Positions 24,834-37,399 of a stretch of 64,000 nt of DNA are shown here, in pieces. A program made the translations under genes and the position numbers. Under the pieces are notes generated by a model that saw only the letters and a list, made by a program, of their open reading frames with translations, was not told where the DNA came from and made no database searches. Each line of letters starts with the position of its first letter. Position 1 is the stretch's first letter. Origin of the DNA: Oscheius sp. JU75 (Eukaryota; Nematoda; Chromadorea; Rhabditida; Rhabditidae); NCBI GenBank assembly GCA_037178855.1, contig JASJZC010000005.1, positions 1,736,001 to 1,800,000 of the forward strand. Direction: 5' to 3'.

Positions 24834-27800
24834 TCATCCAAAACTCGTCTTCTTCGTGACCATGGCATGGAATCCCTGATAGGTGGTCTGGCCATCCGTG
24901 ACAAAAACCAGCATGGCCGTGTTATAGCTGGTTGTGTAGGTGAAGGTGCCCTGATTTCCAGAGTACCTGAACTTTTTCTTTTTGCCGATACTGGGAACAG
25001 TAACCCACGATCTCTGATTGCTCATGCTGAAGCCTTCGTTGCCTTCATAGATGTAGAGGATGTCTTTATTTTGTTCAGTGTAGAAGTAGTCGAACTGAAC
25101 ATAGAATGGACCACTGTAAAGATTACGTTTCATAAAGGTAGGCGAGACCCACTTGTGCAAGAAGTAGACACAATTCTGGTAGTTGTCATAGTTGCTAGGA
25201 TAGCTGGGAGTCGAGATCTGAAGTCTTTCGAAACATAAACGTTTCAGCTTTCATTTTATTTGGAAATGGATTCCCCGTATAACTTCGTCCAGTGAGAATA
25301 GAATCTAACTCTGAGACTATTACGCTAGTTTCAAAAAACTTCAATATTTTGTGTTTCAGTGAGACAGATTCTAATCCATTCTTTCTTTCAATTCATGCTC
25401 CCATTGGTTCTTCCGCTAAATCATGATGAACTCTCCGGCTTAATGTGCTAGTGAAACACAACTGAACCAAGCAGAAAGTTTTCGAACTGTATAACTGGAA
25501 ATAGGTGAATCTCCACAAGAGATCGGACCGTTTTCATTTCATTAACATTTCCGTGTTCGAACACTAACAAAAATTTGAGAAATGAGAAGAAAACCTTCAG
25601 ATCGGCACTGCATCCGCAAAAAAACTCGAGATAACAATTCAGTCAGACCCTTTATCAAAAAAGTGGAACATTTTAGAACTGGAGCAAAAAAATAAAAACC
25701 CTGTGGGTCGAAATGGCGCTCGTAATATCTCAGCTTGCTAGAAATGAAAACCTCACTGTCACAAAATGATTGCTCAGATCAAATACTGTTTTCACAAAGA
25801 GAAGCTATACGATCTTTCTATTGATCTTCGAGTGATTCGTTCGGCGAAGCAAACAAAATATTAGGAACGCAAAAGTACTTTGTGCGTTCTTTGATTTTTG
25901 TCAAGTCTGAACAAGAACTCCTCAAAGAGCAAAACAAGAAAGAAGTCAGAGCTTTTACCAACTGAGCGAAAACTTATATTTTTTAGGACTGAAACTAGCG
26001 AAAGGCCTTGTAAACTGTAGCTGACGAGCGGGAACCTTTCTAATATGAAGAACCCCGATAAAAACGTACGTTGATGGGTGACGTGAGCCAGTAGACGGAG
26101 TTGCAGTTGGTCTGTTGAATGGTCTCTGAAACCGATTGTGATCTCTGTCAGAAACTCGGGCCTATTAGGTTTTCAAGTCCGAGACTTCGTTCCAGTAACA
26201 GTTTGCAGCTCTGTATTTATTTTGTTTTAGAACATGGTTTCACATACAACTAATTTCTAGAGAAAAGGGAAAATGTCTCGGAGCTGAAACCTTTTTTTTT
26301 CTACCCCATCCAGGCATCGCCAACCTGGCCGAAATGTTCGCTTCGCCCGGCCTGGTCAGGCCTGGCTTGCCTTTGGTCAGCAACCTAGCCCGGCTGGCCA
26401 GGTTTGTGATCCCTGCTCCATCCAACTGCCTCTAATTCTCAGTTGAACAGTTAAGATAACTTTTCCACAGTTCACCAATATTGTCTCACCCGTATTACAC
26501 CAGCTCATGTACTGCCTTTGCGTTGCGTTCAGCCACAGTGCTGTTCTTCGAACCCTTATGATTTCAATAATAATTCTTCTTCGTACCGCCTCGGAAGCCG
26601 GAAGTCTCTCTCCTGTTCAGTCAAAACGTGGAAAGTAGTCCACACCCATACCGCCTCGACAGGCTTGAATGTGATTCCAAAAAACTCACCGTAGTAACTG
26701 GCAATAGTGGGATCGACCTGACAGACAAAGGCGCTGACAGACGTACAGGCAACACTGATCCACTTTCCGTTGAAGATGTCGTTGGTAGTGTCGAGAATGA
26801 CGCATTGGCCGACCTCGGGCGTGGCCAGACCTAAACTTGTAGATTGTACAGATAAGACACCTCAAACCTCCATAGAAAAAGCCTGTCTGGTTGGTGGAAA
26901 GAATACGCCCGTCGTCGAATTTACAGAATGTGTCGAAGCACTGAACTCCAATGTGGACAGTGCTTAGGCCTTTGGCCACAGTTGTGATCAAACTGTTTTG
27001 CTGGAATTTGGTTTTCTTTTCTGGGCGTTGTGCAAGAAACAAAGAAAAGGGTTTCTGGCTGGCTATATTATTCAGAACAAGTTAGGCCACCGCTCTTCGG
27101 GGCGTAACTACCTCATCTTTTAGCCACTATTTGACCCACTTCCAGTCCATCGAACCTACTTCCTTTTCACTCTTTGAACACATTTCCCATTCTTTAAACC
27201 CACTTCCCTACCTGTGAATGCTTTGAAGTAAATTACTATCTTTTGAACCCATTTCCCATCCCTCGAAATGATCCCATTTCCTATCCAAGTAATGCTCACC
27301 CCAAGAACGGCCAAATGACAGATATAACATGAATCTTTCAAACTTTGCCCGGTTTCTATCCCCTTTTGTCCACCTGCCCTGGTCCTTTCCGTGCTCCCCT
27401 TTCACTTCAACCCACCCGCAAGTTTCCCTCCAGTTGATCTACCGCTACAGGAGCAACGTCCTTCCAAAGAAGCTATTCCCAAACTGACTTGATGTGCCAA
27501 CAATTAGTGTGCGCACAAAGTATCTGTGCCTAATTGGCAATATTGGCTTCAGACAAACAGACAGAGGCGCGAGTACAATTTAAAATTGGTTGTCTATCAG
27601 TTTCCTATTGTTTCACAACTGACTTTAAAGAGATCGTTACTGTAGCTCTATACTGTTCCGAAGGAACAAGTAGAAAACCAAATTGGTGTTTTTTGCAAAC
27701 AAATGTATGCTTGACCTATTACTGATCATCGACTGTACTCTGCGATATTGTTTGTCAGTCTTTGGCCTATTTATACTTTTGTGAAAACAACAAAAGTTCG

Positions 27801-28391
27801 AAACTGCAGTAATTCACTCCCAATGTTCTTCGAAAATTTTATCCTACAAGTTAGGCAGCCGCCCCTTCGGGGCGGTAGCCTAACTTGTTGCGCACCTTGA
27901 GGCATATCTACCTTGTCCTTTCCCCAGCAAAAACGATTGCTAATAACCATTTCTAATCAGTGGAACCCACTTCCCACTCTTTGACTCCACTTTCTATCCC
28001 TCAAACCCATTTCCCTTTCACTCTTTGAACCCATTTTTCCGATTTCTAGACCCAACTGCCTGTCCAAGTATTGCTATCGTCCCTGGGGAGCACAATGACA
28101 GTTATATCCTCCGATACCTTTGAATTTTGCCCGGTTTCTATTCCCTTCTGTCAGCCTGTACTGGTCCTTCTCTCTCACTTCGCCCTGTTCGCGATTTCTA
28201 CTTCCTTCTGTCCAACTGTCGTGACCCTTTCCTCTCACTTCAGCCTGTCCGCATTCCCTCCAATCGAGGTACCGTGGCAGGAGCAACGTCCTCCCAACGA
28301 AGCCATCTCCCAAACTGACTCGATTTGGCTTGACTTGCAAACAATTAGTGTGCGCACAAAATAGTGCACACTAATTGGCAATATTGGCTTC

Positions 28392-28422
<31 letters not shown>

Positions 28423-28903
28423 GACGCGAGGACAATTTAAAATAGATCTGCTATTCACAGGGAACATAATAGAAGTTTTTGGAAGGTTTAAAAACGTATG
28501 TGTGTACCACCTATTTCTTCTCAATGTATTCTCTTAAGCAACAAGAATGATCTGCACTAATATAAAGCGTAAAACATATAAACTTAGGCCAATGTCTTCT
28601 AAAAAAACTTTATCGTTTCACTTCTTACACGAAAGGAGTTCATTGAGAAAGTATTATTATTTTTTTTTGAGAAAGAAACTTTCAGCAAAACACTATTCTC
28701 ACCCCGGAACTTTTAATTTTGACAAGCGTCGCTCCATCCTGATTGCACTGAGCCTCAGCCTGATCTCTCGGCAGGAGAGTCTTGTAGATTTTATAGCAGA
28801 ACACGGCTCCATCGACTGTGGTGTTGACATAGCTCTTAGGACAGGTGATGTCGGCCAAAATGGTCATGGGAGCCAGGAGGAGAACCAACAGTGCCGGAAG
28901 CAT
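24834..28903 (-). CDS. C-type lectin plus CUB secreted protein
   Basis: Six or more exons on the minus strand. Exon 1 (28695-28903): signal peptide MLPALLVLLLAPMTILA, then DITCPKSYVN and the start of a C-type lectin domain. Exons 2 and 3 (26690-27010) finish that domain: GVQCFDTFCKFDDGR and ATPEVGQCVILDTTND, closing with GKWISVACTSVSAFVCQVDP. A CUB domain follows: QQTNCNSVYWLTSPIN (26090-26145), ISTPSYPSNYDNYQNCVYF (25160-25225) and GPFYVQFDYFYTEQNKDILY in the last exon, ending KKTSFG with TGA at 24834. AATAAA lies just beyond the stop. Worm CTLD+CUB (clec) genes are secreted and often respond to pathogens. Classic sugar-binding EPN/QPD and WND triplets are not evident, so binding is uncertain. 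It converges with the receptor gene. Intron 1 has swollen by repeat insertion. Confidence 0.85.
27070..27600 (-). repeat. Repeat element, copy 1, inside lectin intron 1
   Basis: It begins AACAAGTTAGGCCACCG...CTTCGGGGCG, runs through degenerate units of TTTGAACCCATTTCCCATCC, then a CAGGAGCAACGTCCT block, AATTAGTGTGCGCACAAA and TTGGCTTCAGACA..CAGA. The same order is found at 27845-28445. Partial copies: 6710-6845, 36105-36230 and, reversed, 39080-39540. No protein is encoded. Confidence 0.7.
27845..28445 (-). repeat. Repeat element, copy 2, with strong hairpin
   Basis: Copy 2 of the element at 27070-27600. Its left end is a near-perfect palindrome, CAAGTTAGGC / CCGCCCCTTCGGGGCGG / GCCTAACTTG (27848-27889). 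It ends in a CAGA microsatellite at 28391-28422 followed by GACGCGAGGACAATTTAAAA. A terminal hairpin combined with internal minisatellite units is typical of non-autonomous DNA elements, perhaps Helitron-like, but I see no target duplication to prove it. Confidence 0.65.
28391..28422 (+). repeat. CAGA microsatellite
   Basis: About eight copies of CAGA at the right end of the second repeat element. The first copy of the element has only two or three units at the same place (near 27550), so the tract has expanded in one copy. Confidence 0.9.
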
Positions 28904-29735
28904 CGTGGCGACTGATAGACCTTTGGATGAGAACTGATAGCTTCCACCTCTTTTGGAGTAAAGTCCCCCTTATCTGGGAAAGTGGATTAGGAAAGATGGT
29001 GACAGCAACTGTAGAGAGACAAAAGAAGAGGTTTTTGGGCACTTTCCGTGAACTACTGTTAAAAAGTATGGAACCAAATGCTTTTCTTCCTGATCGTGAA
29101 GTTAGATATTCTTGTCATATTTTGGGCAAACGCTAAAACATTCCAAAGTTCAAAAATGAAATGTAAAGGAGATGTAATCACCGAAAACAAAGATATACTG
29201 TTGAAACTACTTTTAACGTGACAGTGAAGATTCATTTGTATCTTCAGTGTAAGTGAGTAGGGAAACATTGACAGATGACGAAACCTTGCAAAAACTGAAT
29301 TTATGTTTTCTGTTCGGTTTACGGAAACAAGTTGTGCGAGCAACGAAAATTGATGTCAATTAACCATTGCTCCAAGTTTTATAGAAGCAGTGAAACATTC
29401 ATTTTCCGGAGGGTCTTTCTAATTTACGACAACGATGAAAAGTTCTGCAGATGAAGTACTCCCACAGGAATAACTGGCATCAATTTATGTGAACTGGGAA
29501 ACACGAAAAACGTAGATGTGCCAATAGTCTCCTCAATTACCCTTCTTGATTCTACTGCTGTTTTTTTACGTACTATTTCTGATTTGTTCATAGTTTATAT
29601 CCAAAAACCATTGATCTTTTCATCACTCTCTACCACTAATCCGCCATCTCCCTTAATCCGATAACGTCGTACAACAGTTCCTTTCGACACTCCAGAGATA
29701 AGAAAACATGAAACAAAGAAGTTTAATCTGCATCT

Positions 29736-31579
29736 TCACAAGAAAAAATGTTTTATAAACTCCTGGGAAATGATTCTTCGTGGAGAAATCTGACAGGACA
29801 GGGTTCCATTGTGACAGATGATCCTACAGGAGACTCCTTCGGTAACATTTTGGTCCAAAAATTGAAGATTTTTCAGTAGAAAATTGAGGCATCTGTCTCC
29901 GTTCCATTGGGAGTTCTCCAGGGAGTTGGTGCTGATTTTCTTGAGCTGAAACACTATGTTTTTGTTGGAAATTATTCATTTTCAGGGACAAGGTTCAACT
30001 TTTCAGGCTTGCTCTGCAAAGTTGTAGTCCTAATCAAAATCGACACCTTCGATAAACATTGTTAGGCTCGAAAGCTCCTGGTCAAAAAAACGTGAAAAGA
30101 TCAGACCTGTCGCACAAATCCGCCATTGTCCTTAATTCCCACGATCAGATGCTCAATCCCGACCAGTTTGCACTGAAGCCACCATTTGAGACTCTTTTCC
30201 TTCCAAAACCAATAGCCTTCGAGAGCGGTCTTTTGCGTCTTCATTTCGATGTAGTTGCCGTCTGGAAGTAGACTTTTGGAAGCAGACTGGCGGGAAATGT
30301 TGTATGTATTGTGTGTTGCTGTTCTGACTATTGTACACCAAGTAAATATTGTGTTTCACTGAATACTAATAAGAAAAACAAAAATCGAGTTTTTGAACCT
30401 TGGCTCTATTTTCTTGAACGTTTCACCTCCTATCTATATAGAATTGACTGTGGATGTCTTACTTCGTTTTCGCTGGACGAATGAAAATCCAACAAACCAT
30501 TGTCAATGGCATCGACTTCACCACTGTACAACAGCGTATAGCCCCGTTTTGTAGTTTTGTCAGCCAGTTCAGCTCTGATGACCATTCGAAGATCTGTTTT
30601 GGACTGACAGTACTCATTTACGGGTGAGAACGAAGAAACGTTACACTGATAGAGGGTACATTTCCAGAAGGAACTGGCAGAAGAAGACATTCCTCGAACT
30701 TGTGACCCATGTAGGTGGCTCGTTTGTCGGCATCCGACATCAGTCTGTTTCTGAAAAGGTGAGCATGACAAGTTGTTTTTCAGTTTTTGACAAGTAGACC
30801 GGGTTCACTGCCTTCAATATTTATTAGCAGTTTGAACATCTCTTCATTTTTCTTTTGTTTCATCCTTTACTGATTAGAACAGAAATGTGCTGATAGTAAA
30901 GAAAATCGTCTTAGCTACAGGAAAGCAAATTCTTGACCAGAAAAACGTTCATCCACCTTATGAATCGTATTTGAATCATTTTGCAAAGTTCCTTTCCTCA
31001 AAATGTTTCAAGTCGTATACTTATTGTTCTGTACTGTCGAGTTCTGGTCTTGTGGATTTTTCGGTTTCAATGTTCCTTGAAAATGTATGATTGCGCTTCT
31101 AGCATTACCGAGAACAGCGCTCATTCAACTATATATCAGACTTAAAACACAAACGGTTGCTCACGCTCGTTTCTTCGCCTCTGTGTCCTCTTCCTCAATG
31201 AAAAGGACCCCTTCTCTCTTCTCGCAAACAATCTGCCAGTCTCCTTTCTCCTTTAGCTGTCGCCCAGCCGCCATCCTCCCCAGAATCCCCCTCCTCGAGA
31301 CTACCGTAGCTCCATTTAGCACCTATATACTTTCTTTGAAAGATTGTTTTTCCACTAACCTTTTTCAGGTCTCTCGCCGGTGATTTTGCTATCAAATACT
31401 TTAGAAGAATCTCGATCGTTTTATGGTCTTCTTTTTCATTTCGATTAGATTCAGCATAGCCCCTGTTCAGGTTGAAGGGGGGCTTGGCCTGGTGGTTCAG
31501 ACGGCGATGACCTGGAATTTTGGACTTCCTCGGCTGGAAAGAGCCCTACCCTCCACGTCGAAACTGATAGAGAACCCAT
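29736..31579 (-). pseudogene. DXO/DOM-3-like decapping nuclease, copy A, broken in the middle
   Basis: Exons on the minus strand follow the Rai1/DXO family. ATG at 31579 (MGSLSVSTWR), then KPPFNLNRGYAESNRNE and IEILLKYL (31360-31533); VVSRRGILGRM, then GDWQIVCEKREGVLFIEEED (31165-31322); ANRLMSDADKRATYMGHKFE (30660-30750); RGYTLLYSGEVDAIDN with the metal-binding E-V-D (30463-30612); YIEMKTQ with the catalytic E-x-K, then LKWWLQCKLVGIEHLIVGIK (30107-30265); and a last exon ending FIKHFFL with TGA at 29736. Family members remove faulty 5' caps and degrade RNA. The exon carrying E-x-K has lost its proper start: compared with copy B it lacks one C in a run of three and its acceptor region is replaced, so it no longer joins the E-V-D exon in frame. 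A 16-base gap (31534-31549) also interrupts exon 1. Catalytic residues that remain are intact. Confidence 0.7.
30353..30460. other. Break point of duplication copy A
   Basis: Homology between copies A and B stops just left of here (about 30275 in A, 37850 in B). To the right, A keeps the 5' exons of the nuclease gene, while B runs into unrelated sequence. Confidence 0.5.
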
Positions 31580-32387
31580 TTTGGTGGTGGTTGTAGGTGA
31601 GGTAGTCCTCCAAGTGTTTTAATGATAGCATTCAATCTGTAACTTTGTTGTTTCACTTTGGAAGTATAAAAAGTTTTTGACAGAGAAGACTAGTAACAGA
31701 ATGGAAACAATGAGTATATGACAAGGTTAGATATTCTTTACCCAGACTTTTCCAGTGTTTATTTTTGCGACACTAAACCATACTGTTTCAACTGTCGGAC
31801 AATACTGGAAGTTTTTTTAGTTTCACTTCTTAGGTATGAAAGTTACGGCCTGGGGAAATGATCAATGCTGAAAATACACAAAGCGCGAAGGACCCGCTTT
31901 GAGCACAAAACTGGTATTAACGTTTTAGCTTTCGGGTTCCTTCTACTGGGAGTGTTTCAGTTCCAAGCAATAAGCGGTTCGGTCGAACTTTTTTTTAATA
32001 ACTTTTTTTTAACCGATGCGATAAACAGGCAAACACCCAAATTCATCTCCTGCATTTCTTTTATGTTTCGAGAAGATCTTATACAGAATAGCACTTTTAC
32101 ACAATCAGTATCAGTGATTTACAAATAGTTGAAATGCCACAGTAAACTGACTACAATTCAAAACGGGTTGAGAAAAAAAAAGCAGGAAGAACTGCAAAGT
32201 GCGGTCAGTTCACTTTGGCCTGGCTATCTGAAAAATCGATTTTTTGGCTTGTTTACGCGGCGGCAAGGGGAAGGAAGGAAGGAGGGGTATCCTTGTTGTT
32301 CGTTTGTCTAGCTATCTCTTCGTCTCGCGATCTCTCTGTCCTCTGTCCATAGTCTAAATACTCTTCTTGACAACAGCAAGAAGACGC

Positions 32388-32600
32388 TCACGGCCGGAAT
32401 GATGAAGAAGCTGCTCAAGAAGAAGCACAGACTGCTAAAGGACTCCGTCTTCACTCTGGTCGACAATGATGGGCGCCGAAGCCGTCAGACAGCCGCGCGG
32501 CCACTGCAAAAACTACAACGCCCAGCTGACCCTTTCCCCGACGGCGCTGGAATGGTTGGCTACCACACCTCCTACGGATACGGATGTGACTTTCTGGAGA
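32388..32600 (+). CDS. Isolated exon of unknown gene at the jun­ction with copy B
   Basis: After a CTTGACAACAG acceptor, a GC-rich open stretch reads KKTLTAGMMKKLLKKKHRLL, then KDSVFTLVDNDG. Two frames stay open to the end. It stops at CAC/GTTTATT, the point where similarity to the receptor's last intron begins. Read in the second frame it could splice in phase onto the duplicated M4 exon at 32806, making a chimaera. No family is recognised and no upstream exon was found. Confidence 0.35.
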
Positions 32601-32805
32601 AGCACGTTTATTTTGTTTTCGAGGATTCCTGTTGCGAATGGAAATCTTGCTCAGTTGGCATTATCTACTGAAAGTGAAAACAAAAAATGTTTGCAGACCG
32701 TTGTAACAAAAAATGATACAACGGAACAGGCGGACAGTAAAAAATCAATATATCACTCGACAGTGAAACGTTAGAAAATCCAGTCGGGAAAGTAAAACAT
32801 TTCAG

Positions 32806-33022
32806 ATATGCCTTGGAATGGGAGTATCTGGCGACTGTCCTGAACCGTCTCATTCTCATCTTCTTCACTCTCGTCGTCATCTTTGTGACCTTCCTGATGA
32901 TTTTGGTCGGAGAAGCCATGCATCTCAGCTATACCCTGGAGCAGAACATGAAGAAAATGGCCAGGAAGAAGCAGAATGAACAAGTATCTAAACTATGTAA
33001 GCGCAATGGTGTCTGTGGTTGA
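32806..33022 (+). pseudogene. Duplicated M4 exon of the nicotinic receptor
   Basis: A copy of the receptor's last exon beginning YALEWEYLATVLNRLILIFF and continuing through EAMHLSYTLEQNMKK. It keeps its TTTCAG acceptor. The original stop (QIN-TGA) is lost: the frame runs on to KLCKRNGVCG with TGA at 33022. No other receptor exon accompanies it, so it cannot make a channel by itself. Confidence 0.8.
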
Positions 33023-33708
33023 CTCTGTGTGTTTGTATGTCTTTTTATTTGTTCGAGGCCACGAAGCAAAGATGGCAAGTCAATTGTGTGCTGTAGAGGA
33101 ATCTTGCCCAATTTTTGGTTTCTCGACTAGAAACCTAATTGAAGTCCAAACGACTGCGAAGCAGCCGTAGGCTGCTGGTTATGAATTATAACTATATTTT
33201 CGCTTCAATTATTGTTTGTATGTCAACTGCGAAGAGGAGTGCGCTACGGTTATGCCCAAACAGCATGCAATTACAATAATATTGTCCTCTCGAAATCCTG
33301 TCCTCACCCATCTCAAGTCTCCAAAAGATGCTTCCCCCTTCACCCTACCTTTCTACCGTTCCTTTTATGCTGCAAGCCTTTGCAAACTTTCTGTAGTCAT
33401 CTATCTTGTCACCTTTCCTCTCGATACGAGGATGCTTGTAGTATTTGGATTCGTGGCCTCGGATCAGTGAACCAAAAACCGAAAGTCACAGAACGTGTTG
33501 TGTTTCAGAGATCCCAACTACTCAGACTTCCCAGTCCCAGTGTTTCACTTTCTCCCATAGAACCGTAAACTGTTATAAAGTGGAACTCGTTTTTTGTTTC
33601 ACCGGTAGTTCGTAATCAGCCTGGTATAAGATAGCACTACAGGGTAGATAATGTCCCCTTCTTCATCGACATATCACATTTATTTCGAGCCGAATCATCC
33701 AGAACTCG

Positions 33709-36700
33709 TCATCCATGCGTGACCTTGGCATGGAATCCCTGATAAGTGGTCTGGCCATCCGTGACAAAAACCAGCATGGCCGTCGAATATGCGATGCGAT
33801 AGCTGGTGGAGCCCAGGTTTCCAGAAAATCTGAACTTTTTCTTTTTGCCGATACTGGAAACAGTAACTCACCTTGTCAATGCGCTTATGAAGCTGTATTC
33901 TCCGCCTGCATAGATGTAGAGGAAGTCTTTATTTGCCTCAGTGTAGAAGAAGTCGAACTGAATCAGGAACGGACCACTGTAAAGATTAATGTTTCATAAA
34001 GGTAGGCGAGACCCACTTGTGCAAGAAGTAGACACAATTCTGGTAGTTGTCATAGTTGCTAGGGTAGTTGGGAGACGTGATCTGAAGGCTTTCGAAACAT
34101 AAACGTTTCAACTTTCATTTTATTTGGAAATGGATTCCCCGTATGACTTCGTCCAGTGAGAATAGAATCTAACTCTGAGACTATTACGCTAGTTTGAAAA
34201 AACTTCAATATTTTGTGTTTCACGACAGATTCTAATACGCTCTTCATTCCAATTCATGGTCTCCGCGAAGCCATGATGAAGTCTCCGGGTTGATGTGCTA
34301 GTGAGACACAATTGAACCAAGCAGAAAGCTTTCGAACTGTTAAGTTGGAAAAAGTTGAATCTTCACAAGAGATCAGACCGTTTTCATTCCTGCTGATTGA
34401 CGTCTCCGTGTTCAAACACTAACAATTGAGAAAAAATGATTGAGAAATGAGAAGGAAGTTTTATATCGGTACTGCTTCCGCAAAAAAATTAGAGATAATA
34501 ATTCAGTTAGACCTTTGTCAAAGAAGTGAAACATTTTAGGTTATAGAACTGGAGCGGAAAAAACCGTGCACTGTGGGTCGCGATGGCGCTCGTACTATCT
34601 CAGCAAGAATGGAAAACTTCACTGTCACAAAATGATTGTTCAGATCAAATACTGTTTTCACAAAGAGAAGCTATACGATCTTTCTATTGATCTTCGAGTG
34701 ATTCGTTCGGCGAAGCAAACAAAATATTAGGAACGCAAAAGTACTTTGTGCGTTCTTTGATTTTTGTCAAGTCTGAACAAGAACTCCTCAAAGAGCAAAA
34801 CAAGAAAGAAGTCAGAGCTTTTACCAACTGAGCGAAAACTTATATTTTTTAGGACTGAAACTAGCGAAAGGCCTTGTAAACTGTAGCTGAGAAACGAGAA
34901 CCTTTCGAATATGAAGAACCCCGATAAAAACGTACGTTGATGGCTGTCGTTAGCCAGTTGACGGAGTTGCAGTTGGTCTGTTGAATGCTCCCTGAAACCG
35001 ATTGTGATTAGCACCGAAAGAATACAGGATTTTTTTTTCGATGCGTTTGATCTATGTTTCTGGATTGAAAGTGTATTTAATCGATTCAGCATGAAATTTT
35101 ACATTAGTAACTGTTGTAACTCCAGAAGGAGCCATTGTAGTGGAGACGAGGGTAGGGTAGTGGAGCCAAAGGTACCAGCTTTATACAGAGGAACACTATT
35201 CAAAAGATGCCCTTGCTTTCCAAAGCGCAAGCAATTACACAAACATACATAGCTGTTATGAATATATCACAAGACATAAGATGTGCTTGTTCCAACAGTA
35301 AAATTTACTTGTACGTCAAAAAAATGGAAGTTGAAAACAATGAGCAGTCTTCTACCCAATGGTTTAAATTTTTCAGTGAACTTTGACGTCTAAATAAACA
35401 CTTTTAGAGTAGATTTTCACGCTGAATCGATTAAACACACTTTCATAGGTCAAACGCATCGAAAAAACGTAAAAAATGCTATATTCGTCCTGTACGCAAT
35501 TTTACACCAAGTCGAACCGTGGTGCTTCCTTCATTACTACCCATTTTTTCTATCCTATCTGCAAATCTGGCCAAAATGTCCACGTCGACCAGGCCAGGCT
35601 TGTAAATAACGCTAATTTTCAGTTGGGCAGTCAAAATAACATTTCCGCAGCTCACCGATACTGTGTCACCTGTATTTTACCAAATGTAATTCCAAAAAAC
35701 TCACTGTAGTAACTGACATCAATAGGATCGAACTGACAGACAAAGGCGCTGACAGTCGTGCAGGGAACACTGATCCATTTTCCGTAAAAGATGTCGTTGG
35801 TAGTGTCGAGGATAACGCATTGGCCGACCTCGGGCGCGGCCACACCTAACATTTCTAGATTGTACAGATAAGATACCTCAAACCTCCAAAGAAGAAGCTT
35901 GTCTGGTTACTGGAAAGAACACGCCCGTAGTCGTACTGGCAGAATGTGTTGAAGCACTGGACTCCAATGTGGACAGTGCTCAGTTCTTGGGCCACAGCTG
36001 TGATCAAACTGTTTTGCTGGAATTTGGTTTTTTTCTGGGTGTTGTACAGAGAAACAAAGACAATGGTTTTATCCTGGCTATATTTGCTTCGAGTGACAAA
36101 ATTATTAAGAACAAGTTAGGCCACCGCCCTTCAAGGCGTACCTACCTCATCTTTTCTCCAGTAAATCTATTGCTAAAGACCAACTATTTAAACACAGACA
36201 CACACATAGAGAGAGAGAGAGAGTTAACTTAATTCAGAATTGTGCTGTGAATCAGTGAGTAACGTACATATACTTCCGAAGGAAGCTTCAATGGGTTGGT
36301 CGTGGGCAGATAGCAAGTCTTGATGTGAAACCCAACATCCATCAAAAGAACATTAAGCTGTTTTCTGGGATATCGAAGGAGTGGTGCAGTGGGAACTTCT
36401 GGATGTTGAAACTACCCTTACGGCCACCATATACAGCCAGCAACTTGAAAAGGTTGCCGTTGCACTTCGTCAGAAATGACCGCTGAAGTCGAAAGTCATC
36501 CTGTAGATGGACAACGCGGAAAAGTTGTTTGGAAGACAATACATTTTTACATTCGAAAAAGCGAAAGGAGTTCATTGATAAAGTATTGATTTTTTTTCTT
36601 TGAGAAAGACACTTTCAAGTACAAACAAACTTAGGCCGATGTTTTCCACAAACTTTATCGTTTCACTTCTTACACGAAAGGAGTTCATTGAGAAAGTATT

Positions 36701-36949
36701 ATTATTTTTTTTTTGAGAAAGAAACTTTCAGCAAAACACTATTCTCACCCCGGAACTTTTAATTTTGACAAGCGTCGCTCCATCCTGATTGCACTGAGCC
36801 TCAGCCTGATCTCTCGGCAGGAGAGTCTTGTAGATTTTATAGCAGAACACGGCTCCATCGACTGTGGTGTTGACATAGCTCTTAGGACAGGTGATGTCGG
36901 CCAAAATGGTCATGGGAGCCAGGAGGAGAACCAACAGTGCCGGAAGCAT
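33709..36949 (-). pseudogene. Lectin/CUB gene, copy B, with stop in the CUB domain
   Basis: Same exon plan as the gene at 24834-28903. Exon 1 (36728-36949) encodes the identical protein segment. Exons 2-3 differ moderately (GVQCFNTFCQYDYGR, APEVGQCVILDTTND, then GKWISVPCTTVSAFVCQFDP). CUB exons: QQTNCNSVNWLTTAIN, ITSPNYPSNYDNYQNCVYF, GPFLIQFDFFYTEANKD. At 33868-33870 the codon that is TGG in copy A is TGA, which ends the protein about 50 residues early. After it the frame stays open to VTHG and a stop at 33709. The stop lies inside an 18-base GTGAGT...TTTCCAG segment whose removal would restore the frame, but that is far shorter than known worm introns. A truncated lectin could still be secreted. 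Confidence 0.7.
36208..36223 (+). repeat. GA microsatellite
   Basis: About eight GA units at the end of a repeat-element remnant in intron 1 of lectin copy B. Confidence 0.85.
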
Positions 36950-37399
36950 CGTGGCGACTGATAGACCTTTGGATGAGAACTCCCACTCCTTTTAGAGTAA
37001 TGCCCCTATCTGGGAGAGCGGATTAGGAAAAGTGGTGTCAGCAGTTGTAGGGAGACTCTAGAGACGAAAGAAGAGGTTTCGGGCACTTTCCGTGAGCCAC
37101 TCAGTTTACGGAAACGCTGAAACAATAAAAAACTAACATGATTCGTTTTTCAAGCCGCGTTTCAAAATGAAACATTCAGAAGTTTATCTCTGATTCAGTC
37201 ATCTCAAAAGAAACAAAATTCCTTGTTGTTTTGTGTACTATTTTTACTTTGTTCGTAGTTTATATCCACAAACCTTTGGTCATTCCATCCCTCTCTACCA
37301 CAGTCATCTCCCTTAATCCGATAACGTCGTACAACAGTTCCTTTCGACACTCCAGAGATAAGAAAACATGAAACAAAAAAGTTTTATCTGCATTTTCAC

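Larger units (their letters stand above)
23950..30290. repeat. Segmental duplication, copy A
   Basis: This block is repeated in the same order and orientation at 32610-37860. Matching parts are: the last receptor intron and exon (23950-24312 with 32610-33000); non-coding DNA and lectin CUB exons (24340-26140 with 33183-35000); lectin exons 2-3 (26660-27040 with 35695-36050); lectin exon 1 (28590-28940 with 36640-36985); and the nuclease 3' exons (29640-30290 with 37290-37860). Copy A is longer because it carries two repeat insertions at 27070-28445. Confidence 0.85.

Noticed and set aside
26300-26425. GC-rich stretch with CCTGGCC units, considered as a small CDS
   Set aside because: It resembles a diverged repeat (related text near 35570-35600 and 54080) within a lectin intron rather than an exon.
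28391-28422. Short direct repeats considered as a CRISPR array
   Set aside because: Simple CAGA microsatellite without spacers, in a eukaryotic genome.
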